A DNA stretch of 64,000 bases, from positions 1 to 64,000 of the forward strand of contig JAISBY010000008.1 of assembly GCA_031265955.1 (NCBI GenBank), in the 5' to 3' direction. How positions within the stretch are numbered: position 1 is the first letter of the stretch; each line of letters opens with the position of its first letter. Shown piece by piece: positions 18,717 through 29,688 of this stretch. A program made the translations under genes and the position numbers. The notes beneath the pieces are model-generated. The model saw nothing but the letters and a program-made list of their open reading frames with translations, was not told where the DNA came from and did no database searches. This DNA comes from Mycoplasmataceae bacterium (GTDB lineage Bacteria; Bacillota_I; Bacilli_A; Mycoplasmatales; Mycoplasmoidaceae).

Positions 18717-19118
18717 GGGGATGTCATGGTTTCGACATGAATAATTGACTTTCAAAGGCAGTGGGGTTTGCCCCTTATAGCTATCGAGAACGCTAAATGC
18801 AGACTCAAGAGAAGATAACGTTAATTTAGACGAAGCATTCTTAGTTAACCAATTATCAACACAAAACAACCTTAACTACGCATTTGTAGCCTAGGCCTTT
18901 GTGTCTCCAGGTGTTAGGGTTAGACTACTTACCTTAATACAGTAGAATAAGTAGTTATGTTAAGTTGACGCCTATAGACTTAATGAATTCATAGGCTAAG
19001 TTACTTCAAGGTTGTTCTAATACCGATGGTAGTAATGAAATGCTAAATTAGAACTAAACTGTAGAATTTGTTAGAAGATTATTTGTGGAAATGGGTTCAA
19101 TTCCCATCATCTCCACCA
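18717..19118 (+). ncRNA. ssrA: transfer-messenger RNA (tmRNA)
   Basis: The 5' end GGGGATGTCATGGTTTCGACA and 3' end with T-loop GGGTTCAATTCCC and CCA are diagnostic. The acceptor stem GGGGATG pairs with CATCTCC. tmRNA rescues stalled ribosomes and tags the product for degradation. The tag frame starts at GCA 18799 and ends at TAG 18892: it begins ADSREDNVNLDEAF, ends NNLNYAFVA, and is 31 residues long. That length is large, as in other mycoplasmas, whose tags also end near YAFA. The CCA end is encoded. Confidence 0.97.
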
Positions 19119-19144
19119 TATGCTACCAGAAATGGCACGCAAAT

Positions 19145-19180
19145 AAAAATCCTTAAGTCGACTTGACTAAGGATTTTTTT
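19145..19180 (+). terminator. tmRNA terminator
   Basis: ATCCTTA..TAAGGAT stem with an inner GTC/GAC, then T7, 27 nt after the tmRNA 3' end. Confidence 0.85.
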
Positions 19181-19272
19181 AAACACTAATATGATCTATG
19201 TATTCATTTTAATGATTAATATAATATCACTGAAATGATTAAAAAATTATCATTAAAATAATTAAAATATTG

Positions 19273-19278
19273 TATACT
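19273..19278 (+). promoter_or_regulatory. leaderless -10 box
   Basis: TATACT ends 6 nt before the ATG at 19285 and there is no ribosome-binding site. Confidence 0.55.
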
Positions 19279-19284
19279 TATAGC

Positions 19285-20535
19285 ATGAAAAAGATATACA
19301 AAAAACGAATCATTGATAATTCTTTAAATACCCTATCAAAAAATAACATTGGTATTTTAATTACAGGAGTTAAGGGGTGTGGAAAAACAGAAAGTGCTAA
19401 ACAAATTGCTAAGAGTGAAATCATAATTGATGATTCAAGTAAATTATCTGAATTGTTGAACATTGATAGAACAATGCTGATTAGTGGTGAGAAACCACGT
19501 CTAATTGATGAATGACAACTAATACCGTGAATTTGAAATTATTTGCGACACGAAATAGATAACGGTACAGATGGCGCTTTAATTTTAACAGGTTCTTCGA
19601 CACCGAGTCCTGATATTAAAATGCATTCAGGGGCTGGAAGATTTGTATTTTTGCATATGAGACCGATGTCATGATGAGAAATAGGTTGATCAGATGGGAT
19701 GATTAGCTTAAAAGATATATTTGATAATAAAATTAGTCACACAAAACAATACACAACTAAAATAAGCGAAATTATTAAACATTTAACGGTAGGCGGTTGG
19801 CCATTTTTACTAGGTTTAGATGTTAATGTTGGTAAACAATTGCTTAACGGCTATATTAATGGAATATGTGAAATCGATATTTCTCAAGTTGACGGTGTTA
19901 AAAAAGATCCGCATATGGTTCGAAGATTGCTGAGAAGTCTTGCAAGGAACATTGCTACACCAGTAACCAACCGGACTTTAATAAATGAAATGGGAGATGA
20001 CGCAAGTGTCTCGCCCAATACATATGCAAAATATTATGACGCTCTTGAAAGAATACATATAGTTGAAGATTTATCTGCTTGAAATGTACACATTCGTTCA
20101 AGCGCATCGCTCAAAAAAAATGTGAAAAGATATTTTGTAGACCCATCAATTGCATTTTCAATTTTGAGTATCAATGAACATGAAATTTTGAATGATTTAA
20201 ATTATTTAGGATTAGTTTTTGAAAATGAAGTAATCAAAAATTTGCGCATTTATGCAGAACAATATAATGGTAAGTTATATTATTATGGTGATTCATACGG
20301 TAATGAGGTAGATGCTATCATCGAATTACCCGATGGTAGTTGATCAGCGTTTGAAATAAAATTAGGGTATAGTGGAGTAGACAAAGCCGTCAAAACACTG
20401 AAGAAATTTATGGATGTTGTGGATTTAAGCAAAATAGGACGCCCTAAATCTTTAAACATTATTACTTTTGATGGTATTCTTCATAAACGTAAAGACGGTA
20501 TTAACGTTATACCTCTTTGTGCACTAAAACCATAA
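19285..20535 (+). CDS. AAA_14/DUF4143 ATP-binding protein
   Basis: 416 residues. The N-terminal ATPase has Walker A TGVKGCGKTES (about residues 32-42), a Walker-B-like LIDEW, and sensor-like LTGSSTP. The C-terminal DUF4143 part includes RRLLRSLARN, YYDALERIHIVEDL, RYFVDPS and a PD-(D/E)XK-like segment GNEVDAII..WSAFEIKLG. Families of this architecture are widespread, often multi-copy in host-associated bacteria. They are suspected to act in regulation or defence, but no activity is established. It is single-gene, leaderless and directly follows the tmRNA. Seven or more TGA codons are Trp. Confidence 0.85.
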
Positions 20536-20579
20536 CCCTATAGTAATTGAAACAAAATTTACTAATTTTGTTGTTATTT

Positions 20580-22292
20580 TTAATCTACATGCCTTTTTAA
20601 TAGGGTTTCTTCTTGTTCAACTGATTTAACATTTTTCAATGTAGCAGCAATTTTAGCATGTTTGTCCAGGAAATGAAAGTGGATATAGATTGTACTTCAA
20701 ACTAAATTGGTAATAGCTGAGCATGACACAATAATGAAAGGACATCATAAAAATAAATCAACATTATGAGATTGAACGGCACAATACTGCAGCAAGAAAC
20801 TTAATGGTAAACAATAAATAATACCTTGCATTATTCCGGCAATTGCTGCTCTTCACCAACGACCAGTAGCTTGGAAAAGTGTCATGCCACCAATTCCAAT
20901 TGTGGTAATACACATTTGGGAGATCGAAATTTTAAGGATGTAGTTTGCAAGATTAAAAACGGTAGAAGATTTATCAATATCAAACAATCCCAAGAAGAAA
21001 GTATTAGTTGCATAACAAACTAGTGCAAATGCAAAAGTACAATAGACTAAAGTATAGGCGATCAATATCCAATAAGAATCTCGAACTCTTTTAAAATTCC
21101 GGGCTCCATAACTATATGAACAAATAATGCGAGCCCCATTAATGATGCCAAATAATGCGGTTCAGAATAAGTTAGCAATAGCATTAATAGCTCCGTAAAC
21201 ACTTTGATAATCACTAATACCTTGGGTTCCCGACGATGCATCCACCACTTTGACTAATAACGACACTTGAATTGTTGCTGCAATTGCCATGGAAAGATTT
21301 CTCACAAATGATGGTAGACCTAAAGCAAATAATTCTGAGTACTCACGAATTTGAAAATGAATTCTCCGTAAGGAATGCATATGTAAGTTAGTGTCATTCT
21401 TATGTTCTAAGTAGAAGATATAATTAAAACAGATAATGGTATTTAATAATCACCCACCGTCGGTTGCGATTGCTCCTCCCATCATAGTTAAGTGGCCATA
21501 TTTTATTAAAACTCAATCTAATAAAATATTGACACCATTACATACGGTGGATGCAATAACCACAATAGTTTGTCTTCCTTCAGCAATGATTAATAATGAA
21601 ATAAATTGGGAGAATAAAGCGAATATGCAACCACCGCCCATAATGTAAATGTATTGTGAAGCGTATTGTCTAACTTGAGCATAGTATTGATCATAAAAAC
21701 TGGTGATAGTAGTTATTTGGTTGTTATCAAAAGCTCCAGAATTTTTAATTCTATTTAGTTGGTCATTTAAACCTTGTCCTTGTTCTAGACTAATTAGTAA
21801 TGAGCAACCAGCAATGCAAATAGCGGTAATAAATACACTTAAAACTAAATTACCATAAAATCCACGAGTTCAAGTTTTTTCAGCCATTGTTGAGTTTTTG
21901 GCGCCATTATATTTCGAATAATTAATCGCAGTACCATTACCTAATAATAGAGCTGCTGCATTAATGAAAACAGTAATGGGCGCACTATAAGCTACTGCAG
22001 TTCTAATCATTGACGGAATAGCTTCTTGGTAATTTATTAATAAACTCTGATTGTTACCTGCATTTTTGTATATCTCGGCATATCCGTTGTAGACATCATT
22101 GTTTCAGATTTGGTCAGGTTTTAAAAATTCAGGTATCAATTTAACCATCATTAATTGATCACAAAAAGCAAAAAGACCAGCCATTAAACCCAAAATTAAT
22201 GCCGGTATGGAAACGATTAAGACAGAAATTCAAATGTTTTTATCAGCAAACAATCTTTTCTGTCTTCTTGAAGCAGATGAATGTTGATTCAT
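20580..22292 (-). CDS. MATE-family multidrug/cation exporter-like protein
   Basis: 570 residues with about twelve hydrophobic segments in two homologous halves, the MATE layout. The N-half includes DQLMMVKLIPEF and INAAALLLGNGTAINYSKYNGA; the C-half includes FALGLPSFVRNLSMAIAAT and GARIICSYSYGARNFKRVRD. MATE proteins expel drugs or metabolites in exchange for Na+ or H+. An extra hydrophilic loop of about 60 residues follows helix 1, as in several mycoplasma members. The start ATG at 22292 is 9 nt after a TATAAT. The stop lies 45 bp from the convergent AAA gene. Substrate unknown. Confidence 0.85.
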
Positions 22293-22397
22293 GTAGAACC
22301 GATTATAAAAGAATATGTAATCTAAAATAAGAAATTGACAATGTAAATGTCATTGCAATCTATGTTCTTATGAAAAGTAATAAATTAAATTTACTCA

Positions 22398-22403
22398 TAT
22401 AAT
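22398..22403 (+). promoter_or_regulatory. -10 box for the small membrane-protein gene
   Basis: TATAAT followed by a strong ribosome-binding site TAGGAGG at 22415-22421, 4 nt before the ATG at 22426. Confidence 0.55.
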
Positions 22404-22425
22404 AAAGTAACATTTAGGAGGAAAT

Positions 22426-22827
22426 ATGGCATTTATTTCAAACAAAGAACGATTCAAAACGCAAAAATCTTTATACAAAGGATATGGCTTTAAGAAATTG
22501 GTAATCTTTACAACATTAATAATTAGCATTATTTGTGCAGTCTACATACTATTAGGCATTTTGGCACAACTTCATGTTATTGAGGCTTGACAAATTCAAT
22601 TTGTGAAAGATTCAACAGGTAGCGAATGAAAACTTACAGCATACGGTATCGTTGCATGTGTTTTAGTAGCGATAGTACTATTGGGTGGACTATGTTCAAT
22701 AATTATGTTGTTTACTATGGCTAGCCCATATAAAATTACTGACAAAGTAAGCAAACTTAGTTCAAGTGCACTTTCAGGGCGTAAAAATTCATCAGCTGCT
22801 TCACGAACTACTGGCGAAAGATATTAA
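22426..22827 (+). CDS. two-TM membrane protein, unknown
   Basis: 133 residues that include two TGA (Trp) codons. A basic N-terminus is followed by a membrane segment near residues 25-50, a short outside loop (WQIQFVKDSTGSEWKL) and a second segment near residues 80-105. A Ser-rich cytoplasmic tail follows (SSSALSGRKNSSAASRTTG). A consensus ribosome-binding site suggests good expression. It stands alone between a MATE gene and a terminator. I recognise no family. Confidence 0.7.
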
Positions 22828-22843
22828 TAAGAAAACGATTTTA

Positions 22844-22871
22844 AAAACACACTTGAGGAAAGTGTGTTTTT
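22844..22871. terminator. bidirectional terminator
   Basis: AAAACACACTT-gagga-AAGTGTGTTTT with A-runs on one side and T-runs on the other. It serves both the small membrane gene (+) and the helicase gene (-), whose stop overlaps it. Confidence 0.8.
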
Positions 22872-25800
22872 AAATTATCTGCTGGCGAATCGCATTAATA
22901 ATATTTCGATGATCAATGGATAGCTCTATTAAATTTAATCGATATGTACGATAACCACGATCTTCGTAGTATTTTTGACGATCGATAGTAGATATTCATT
23001 TTTTAATATCTTTACCGTATTGTTCAGTTTGATATTTATTATCAACCAATATACATAATGAAATATTTGAATTATTGATTTTACTAATAGCTAAATCAAT
23101 TGTGTGAGTACCAATTTTTTTATTTTTTTCAATAACTAATGAATCATCAAGTACCAATTCAGAAGCTAATTTATCAAGAATTGTATTAGCGTCATTAGAG
23201 ATACTAGAATGATTTTGTTTTTCATCAAAACTATTGTTATTTATCTCTTCAGCGTAGCTTAAGAAATTTTTAAATATCAAAGTGTTTTCGTTTTTATCAT
23301 TGGTAATATCGCTAGACATAAATGATTTAACAATAATCATTTTCTCCTTGGCACGGCTTACCATTACATTAATTCTATTTTTGCCACCGTCTTGATTGAC
23401 TGGCCCAAAGTTTTGCAAAAATTTGCCATTCTTATCTTTGCCAAATGTACAAGAAATAATAACTAAATCACCTTCATCGCCTTGAACGTTCTCTAAACTT
23501 CTAATCTTTAAAGTTAATTGTTCTAATCGTTCTCTTAATGAAGATTTACCAAGAGCAATACGTTGAATGTAATCTGCCTGTTTAGCATTGAATGTAATGA
23601 CAATGGCACTTTTATAGATATCAAGTGATGCTAATAAACATTGAATGACTTTATTGGCTTCGGATGGATTGGTACCGTTTTCGCGATCGTATTCTCCCAT
23701 TTCATCAAAGACATCAATTGATTTTTTGAATTTGCCATTTTTGGTGATACAAATTAATTCGTCATTATAGAAATAATGACTTGAAAACTTAATTAATTGT
23801 TCATTTATAGAACGGTAATGATTATTTAAAGTAAAACTCATTCAATTAGAGGATTTAGCTTTATCAAGTAACGAGTCAACATTATCAAAATGTCCATCGT
23901 ATGTTTCGTCAAGTGATGTGGCTCTGGAAAAGAAAGAAGTGGGTTTTAATTGTTTATCATCTCCAGAAACGACACAAAATTGACAGCGATACACAAGCGT
24001 TAACCCTCTTTCAATACGCATTTGACTAGCCTCATCAAAAATACCATAGTCAAATTCGTTTTGATTTAAAGGAATAATTGATGAAGTACCTTCTGGTGAA
24101 AGAATCCAAATAGGAAAAGCAGCACGTAAGATTTGGTAATATTCCTTTATTACTTTATTAATATTAGGTCTTTTCGATAAGTTAGCAATTCGAACTAATT
24201 CGGTCCATTTTATTTCATCCTCATGTTTTGCGATAAGTTTATCTTTCAAATTATTGATGTAGTAATCAAGAATTATTTCATCTGTATGTTTAGCATGAAT
24301 TTTATGGTAATCTCAATAACTGTTGATTAACGTTTGCGAAGTATTTCCTTTTTTAATTTCATTAACCATTTTTTGAAAATCAGTATTTGTTAATCAATCG
24401 TATAAAGAAATGTATTCAGCGATTGTTTTGTTGTCATTAATAAAGGCAAATACCTTTTTGAAATTAACAGCATATTGAAGTTTGTTATCTACAATTTTAT
24501 GAAATGTTTCTATAAAAGCATGTACATTGATACTTTGCGCAAGTTTATTACGAATTTGAAAAATCGATTTTTTTTGTAAAATTTCCCCTTCCAAAACAAA
24601 TTTCATTATGACAAAGCCTTGATCAGACTCGGAAACACTTGAGAACTGATCTAAAAGTTGTTGTACGTACTTGTAGTCATAAGCATTGTTGTGAATTTCA
24701 TTAATACCAAATACTGATACATAATATCTATGAATGTCATATAGTAATTTAATGGATTTAATGAATTCATCTAGAACTGTTTTATCAGTTGATAGTTTAT
24801 TAAAAATAAATTTAATAATCTCAATGTTGCGTTGATAAAAAGTCAAATCAAGTTGATCGTATGAGGAAAGAATATCGTAGATAGTTTTTCTATTAACATC
24901 AAGATAAGTCATGAGAGACGATGATAATTTTTGATAGTCTAATAAGTCGTGATAGTGTTTGTTGCCCAATTTTAAATCAACTTTATTAGAAGAAACAATT
25001 AGATGGTTTAAATTTAAAATTTTTTCGTAAAAACTATTGCTATTGTGTTCATCAAAGGCTGACATAGCCAGACCGCTTAACGACATTAAGCGGTTGTCTA
25101 AAACATCAAGAGCAGCCTTTTTCTCTGAAATAACAATAATATTCTTGTTCGCCAAGAGTAAATTAGCAATCAGATTAGCCACTACTTCAGATTTGCCGGT
25201 TCCTGGTGGACCATAAATTAGTGTATTTTTATTTTGTGAATTGATTACTGCTAATTTTTGAGTTAAGTTTAAAGGATTATTAATTTCGTAGATTTGATCT
25301 TGTTCATAGATAAGATGATTGAGGTCTTTGTGGAAAATTGTATCGTATACTGGAAACTTATAATTACGCGATAGGATTTCGTCGTAATCTCTTAACATTT
25401 TAGCGCCACCAGGATTAATTAGTGATGCGAAAAAAGATTTCTTGATTTTCAATGTTGCTTCTTTTCGAAATTGTTCAAGGTTAACTTTGTTAATTTCGGA
25501 GTACTCCGCATCAATGTTAAGATTAGGAAGCAAAGTAGTGAAATATTGAAAATATTCATTAGCATTAAATATTTCTTTATTTATAGATTCACCAATTAAT
25601 GTACGTTTTTCTAATTGCTCATCAAGTGACAATTCCAAAATTCCGTTAGATTCTTGCTGTTCATTTATCTTACGAAGGACAATGTCGCCATTTTCATTCT
25701 TGATAACCTCTATTTCAATATTTATTAATGGGGCACGAGTGTATAGATCTTCGTGTTCAACATAGACTATCTTACCTTCCAAGAGGCCGTAGGATATGTA

Positions 25801-26196
25801 AAATGTTCAAACTGATGTGTCAAAATACTCCAGTTTAGCTTTCAAAGAATATTCTAATAATTCCTCAATTAACTGTAATTTATCATCAATGATGTCTTGA
25901 ATTAATTTTTCTTTATTAGCTAAATTACTAGTTTTATTAAAATGTAATGATTGAAGGGCACTTGTTAAATTATCAGAATTATTAGCATCATTAATAACGG
26001 TTGTAATTTTATTTACTAAATCTGTTTTACTAATTTTTAGTTCAGTTACTCCGGTATTCTCAATGAATGTTAATAGTTCAGGTTCGCTAAACAAATGAGT
26101 TAGATCAACATAATGAGAATTAAGAAATAATTCAGATGATTTTTTACTACTGTCTAGTAAATTCTTACGTTTTTCAAATAAAACCGTTTGATCCAT
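22870..26196 (-). CDS. superfamily 1 helicase with C-terminal endonuclease-like domain
   Basis: One 1,108-residue frame crosses several TGA (Trp) codons. Helicase motifs: Walker A YGPPGTGKSEVV (about residues 329-336), FDEASQM (motif II), VVSGDDKQLKP (III), NNHYRS (IV), GDEGDLVIISCTFG (V) and NVMVSRAKEKMI (VI). The last 100 residues (IDLAIS..LCILVDNKYQTEQYGKDI..DRGYRTYRL) look like the small nuclease fold often fused to DUF4011-type helicases. Such fusions are commonly associated with anti-phage or plasmid defence. The N-terminal 300 residues are coiled-coil rich. Defence is inferred from architecture; no partner gene is adjacent. Confidence 0.85.
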
Positions 26197-26272
26197 TGCT
26201 ATTTAATAATAAACGAGTAATTATTATTTAGGACTAATTTAGATAAAAATAAATTTATAAATGTAATGCGAT

Positions 26273-26398
26273 TTATTTAGAATACTTGCAATCTACACAA
26301 GAACATTTACCTACACTATTAGGGCTTTGGTCGGCATTTTTGATAAATTCATTGATAGAATTTTGATTGATTTTCTTATTTTTCTTTTGCTTGTTCAT
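26273..26398 (-). CDS. small Cys-rich protein overlapping the end of secA
   Basis: 41 residues, starting at an ATG inside the last codons of secA (23-nt overlap, different frame). It has a Lys-rich N-terminus and ends VGKCSCVDCKYSK. The CxCxxC cluster could bind a metal and recalls the Cys-rich Zn tail that many SecA proteins carry at the C-terminus. The secA product here lacks that tail. It could be a detached tail, a separate small protein, or chance. The overlap suggests coupled translation. Confidence 0.45.
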   Translation of the reverse strand: MNKQKKNKKINQNSINEFIKNADQSPNSVGKCSCVDCKYSK

Positions 26399-28982
26399 TT
26401 TTTGTTTGTTCTTTATTTTGAGCTTGACGCATCTTTTCAAGTAATTGTTCTTTAGCATTTATAGCCTTTTGTGAATCAGGTACATAAGGACGATCTTTCG
26501 GTAATTTTGGTGATGCATCAATCTTTAAATTAGGTTGAGAATTTAAAATATTAACGATATTTTTATTTTCAATTTTAGTGTCAGTATTCAAGTGAATATC
26601 TGGTAAAACTTTAGCTAAATTATTATGTAATTCTTCATTAATTTTAGGAATGTATAAACGGTGTAATGAAATAATGATTTGATGAGCGATACTTTTACGC
26701 ATCTCGTTGAAGTGTCAGTCTGCTTCTTCAACATAGATATTCAAAGGGGAACGTTGTTCTAGAGAACGAAGCGAAACACCTTCACGGATTTTACTAATAA
26801 GATCCAAATGATTGGTTCATTGATGATCTAAATTCTGAATCATCATAGTTTTAGAAATGTTTTTGGCATTTTCACCAATCATTTTCATTCTTGTATCAAT
26901 ACTTAAATTCAATATTTTTTTTAGTAAGGATGTTGCATCCTGAAGATTTAAGTTATTAAAAATTTCAGGGCTCAATAAATTAGCATTTAGAATTTTAGAA
27001 TTAATAGCTTGGGTTAATTTAACAGCATCAACATAAAGTTCATTAGTTGGTAATTTATATAAGTTAACTACATCTTTAGATACGACTGCTGCCATATTCT
27101 TAAGAATCTTAATATTGTCAAGATTCTTAAGAATTTGATCACGTTGTTTATAAACGAGTTCACGTTGATTACTTAACACGCTATCATAATCAATTAAGTT
27201 TTTTCGCGTGTCAAAGTTTAACCCTTCCACTTTTTTTTGAGTGGAATTTAATAATCTAGTGAAGAATCATGAATCATAATAATCATCATCAATTTTTTCA
27301 CCTGATTTATCTAATTTATCAACTGCAAAACGTCTAAACAATGTATCTTGTAAAGAAATAAAGAAACGAGTCGTTCCAGCATCTCCCTGTCTACCGCTAC
27401 GTCCTCGTAATTGATTATCAATTCTTCGTGATTCATGTCTCTCGGTACCAATTACATATAAACCACCCAATTTAGCAACACCTTCACCTAATTTAATATC
27501 AGTTCCACGTCCTGCCATGTTAGTAGAGATGGTAATTGCATCTTTTTGTCCAGCTAATGTTACGATGTCAGCTTCACGAGCATGGTTTTTAGCGTTTAAT
27601 AATTCAAAACGAAGACCTTTATTTTTTAAGTATTTAGTTAAATCTTCAGAATCTTCAACGGATGCTGTACCAACAAGAATTGGCTGACCAGTGGTGTGTA
27701 CTTTTTCAATTTCTGCCACAACGTGGTGTCATTTACTTACTTTATTTGCAAAAACATAATCGTTGTGGTCTTTTCTAATGTTTGGGCGGTTAGTCGGAAT
27801 TGGCACAACTACCATGTTGTAGATCTTCATGAATTCTTCAGATTCTGTCATAGCAGTTCCTGATACACCAGCCAACTTTCTATACAATCTGAAGAATGAT
27901 TGGTAGGTAATAGTTGCAACAATTACATTTTCTGGTTCAATCTTAACATATTCTTTAGCTTGAATCGCTTGGTGAAGACCAGCATTATAGCTACGTCCTT
28001 CTAGAATACGTCCTGTGAATTGATCAACTAACATGATTTTGTTATCTCTAACAATGTATTCCACACCAACTTCAAAGATATAGTTAGCCATTAAAGCGTT
28101 TTTAATTTTGTGAACTAAATCAGAATTTTCAATGGCATATAAATTTTGAAGTTTATAACGAGTCTCAGCTTTTTTAACACCAGTATCAGTTAAAACAATG
28201 GAATTACTTTCAGGATCAATTTTATAATCTTCCACTTTTAAAGTTTTAGCAAATTGATCTACTTCAATGTACATTGAGACATCTCGTTTTGGTTGACCTG
28301 AAATAATCAATGGTGTTCTAGCCTCATCAATTAAAATGGAATCACCTTCATCCACGATGGCAAAGTTCAAACCACGAATAACTTTATCGTCATAGTTTTG
28401 CACCATGTTATCTCTTAGATAGTCAAAACCTAATTCAGAGTTAGTGGTATAGGTAATATCACAAGCAAACATACTTCGCTTTTGTTCAGTTTCTAAACTA
28501 GAAACATTGTAACCAACTGTAACATTTAATGGGTTAAGTGCTTGGGCACAAAACTTAGCATCACGTTGTACTAGATATTCGTTAACCGTAACAATGTGGA
28601 CACCTTGCTTTGCTAAAGCATTTAAATATGCCACAATAACTAAAGTAAGAGTTTTACCTTCACCAGTATACATTTCGGCAAAATCACCAAAGTGAACGAT
28701 GGCGGCACCAACAATTTGTACTTTATATGCAAAGATTTTATGAATTCTAAAACACGCTTCACGAGCGACAGCGAAAGCTTCGGGCATAATGTCATCAAGC
28801 GTTTTACCTTTTTTAAGTTCGGCCAAAAAAACACTTGTCATGTTAGACAAATTTTGATTTGACATCTTACGGTATTTGTCTTTTAATGCATCTGTCTTAT
28901 TAGCAATTGTTCTTGCTCTTTTTAACAAACGACGTCAAGGAGCAAATACATTAAGTCGATATAGTCCACGTTGTTTAGCCAT
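26376..28982 (-). CDS. secA: protein translocase ATPase SecA
   Basis: SecA drives export of signal-peptide proteins through SecYEG. The 868-residue product starts [19 protein letters not shown]. It has Walker A MYTGEGKT (about residues 104-111), [10 protein letters not shown], the DEAD-like [36 protein letters not shown] and [21 protein letters not shown]. The helical scaffold and wing follow. The C-terminal 100 residues are Lys/Gln-rich and carry no CxCx8C(H/C) Zn motif. Export of the many lipoproteins and surface proteins in this window depends on it. A TATAAT lies 14 nt before the start and there is no clear ribosome-binding site. Confidence 0.97.
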
Positions 28983-29077
28983 AAAATAGGGACATTATTA
29001 TAATGCACTTGTAAGATTATAAAGTTGAAAATTAGCAAAAAAGTTTATAGTTCATTTTATATATTTTTAATGTGTTA

Positions 29078-29359
29078 TTACAATCCCAATATTTTATGAG
29101 TGTTTAAACGAATAAAATGTAATTTATTTACTTTGATTTTATAAATTAATATTAAATCCTTATTGCCTTGTTTAACTAACGGGTGACAATCATAGCATCC
29201 TTTATATTTTCCACGAGATAACAAATGATTGTCATAATCATCTTTTGCCAAACCATTTGCGTTGCGAATTTTCATCATTACAGAATAAACGTGTTGGCGC
29301 TCACTAAATATCAATGAATCGAATTCATTCTCAAAAAGTTTGTCAGTGATAATGTACAT
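29078..29359 (-). CDS. RelE/YafQ-type toxin (mRNA interferase)
   Basis: 93 residues. The pattern GCYDCHPLVKQGNKDLILIYKIK..LHFIRLNTHKILGL is the core of YafQ/RelE toxins, which cut mRNA on the ribosome. The ATG begins immediately after the stop of the small upstream gene, the usual antitoxin-first operon. No TGA codons are present. Confidence 0.75.
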   Translation of the reverse strand: MYIITDKLFENEFDSLIFSERQHVYSVMMKIRNANGLAKDDYDNHLLSRGKYKGCYDCHPLVKQGNKDLILIYKIKVNKLHFIRLNTHKILGL

Positions 29360-29530
29360 TTATAGGTTTTTTACTTTGCCAAAATCTTCTAATGATTTTC
29401 AAACTGTATATTTCTTAGTTACTTTGACTGGTTTAGGTTGATTATCAGCAAGGATAAATTTTACAGCATCTAATTCTGAATTAAATGTCTTCTGAATATC
29501 ATTATTAATTTGAATTTTAATTGTTTTCAT
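29360..29530 (-). CDS. putative antitoxin partner
   Basis: 56 residues (MKTIKIQINNDIQ...ELDAVKFILADNQPKPV...YTVWKSLEDFGKVKNL) including one TGA-encoded Trp. The fold is not recognised, but the size and abutting position before a RelE/YafQ-type toxin fit an antitoxin. The C-terminal half would be the toxin-binding tail. A second pair at 45433-45886 has the same arrangement, and its small gene has a similar start (MVQISVNGKTRTFAS). A TATAAT ends 7 nt before the ATG. Confidence 0.6.
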
Positions 29531-29631
29531 ATTTCATATTATATGACTAACTATTAATTTCTTACTAATTGCATCTTTAAAATAAAACGCCTTTATTTAA
29601 ACCGTTGATTAGATTCTAAGAAAGAATTAAA

Positions 29632-29686
29632 TAGGCATCAAAATTTTGGGAATTCCCAAAATTTTGCACGTAACTAAATATGCCTA
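29632..29686. terminator. nested palindrome downstream of the ABC operon
   Basis: A perfect 28-bp palindrome (29639-29666; half-site CAAAATTTTGGGAA) is nested within TAGGCAT (29632-29638) and ATGCCTA (29680-29686). It lies just after the stop of the ABC ATPase gene on the - strand. It is probably a terminator, although no long T-run follows. Confidence 0.5.
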
Positions 29687-29688
29687 AA

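Noticed and set aside
18485-18727. 80-codon reading frame on the - strand
   Set aside because: It runs through the tmRNA 5' end and its leader hairpin and has no motif. It is best explained as a shadow, perhaps over a decayed ftsH tail.
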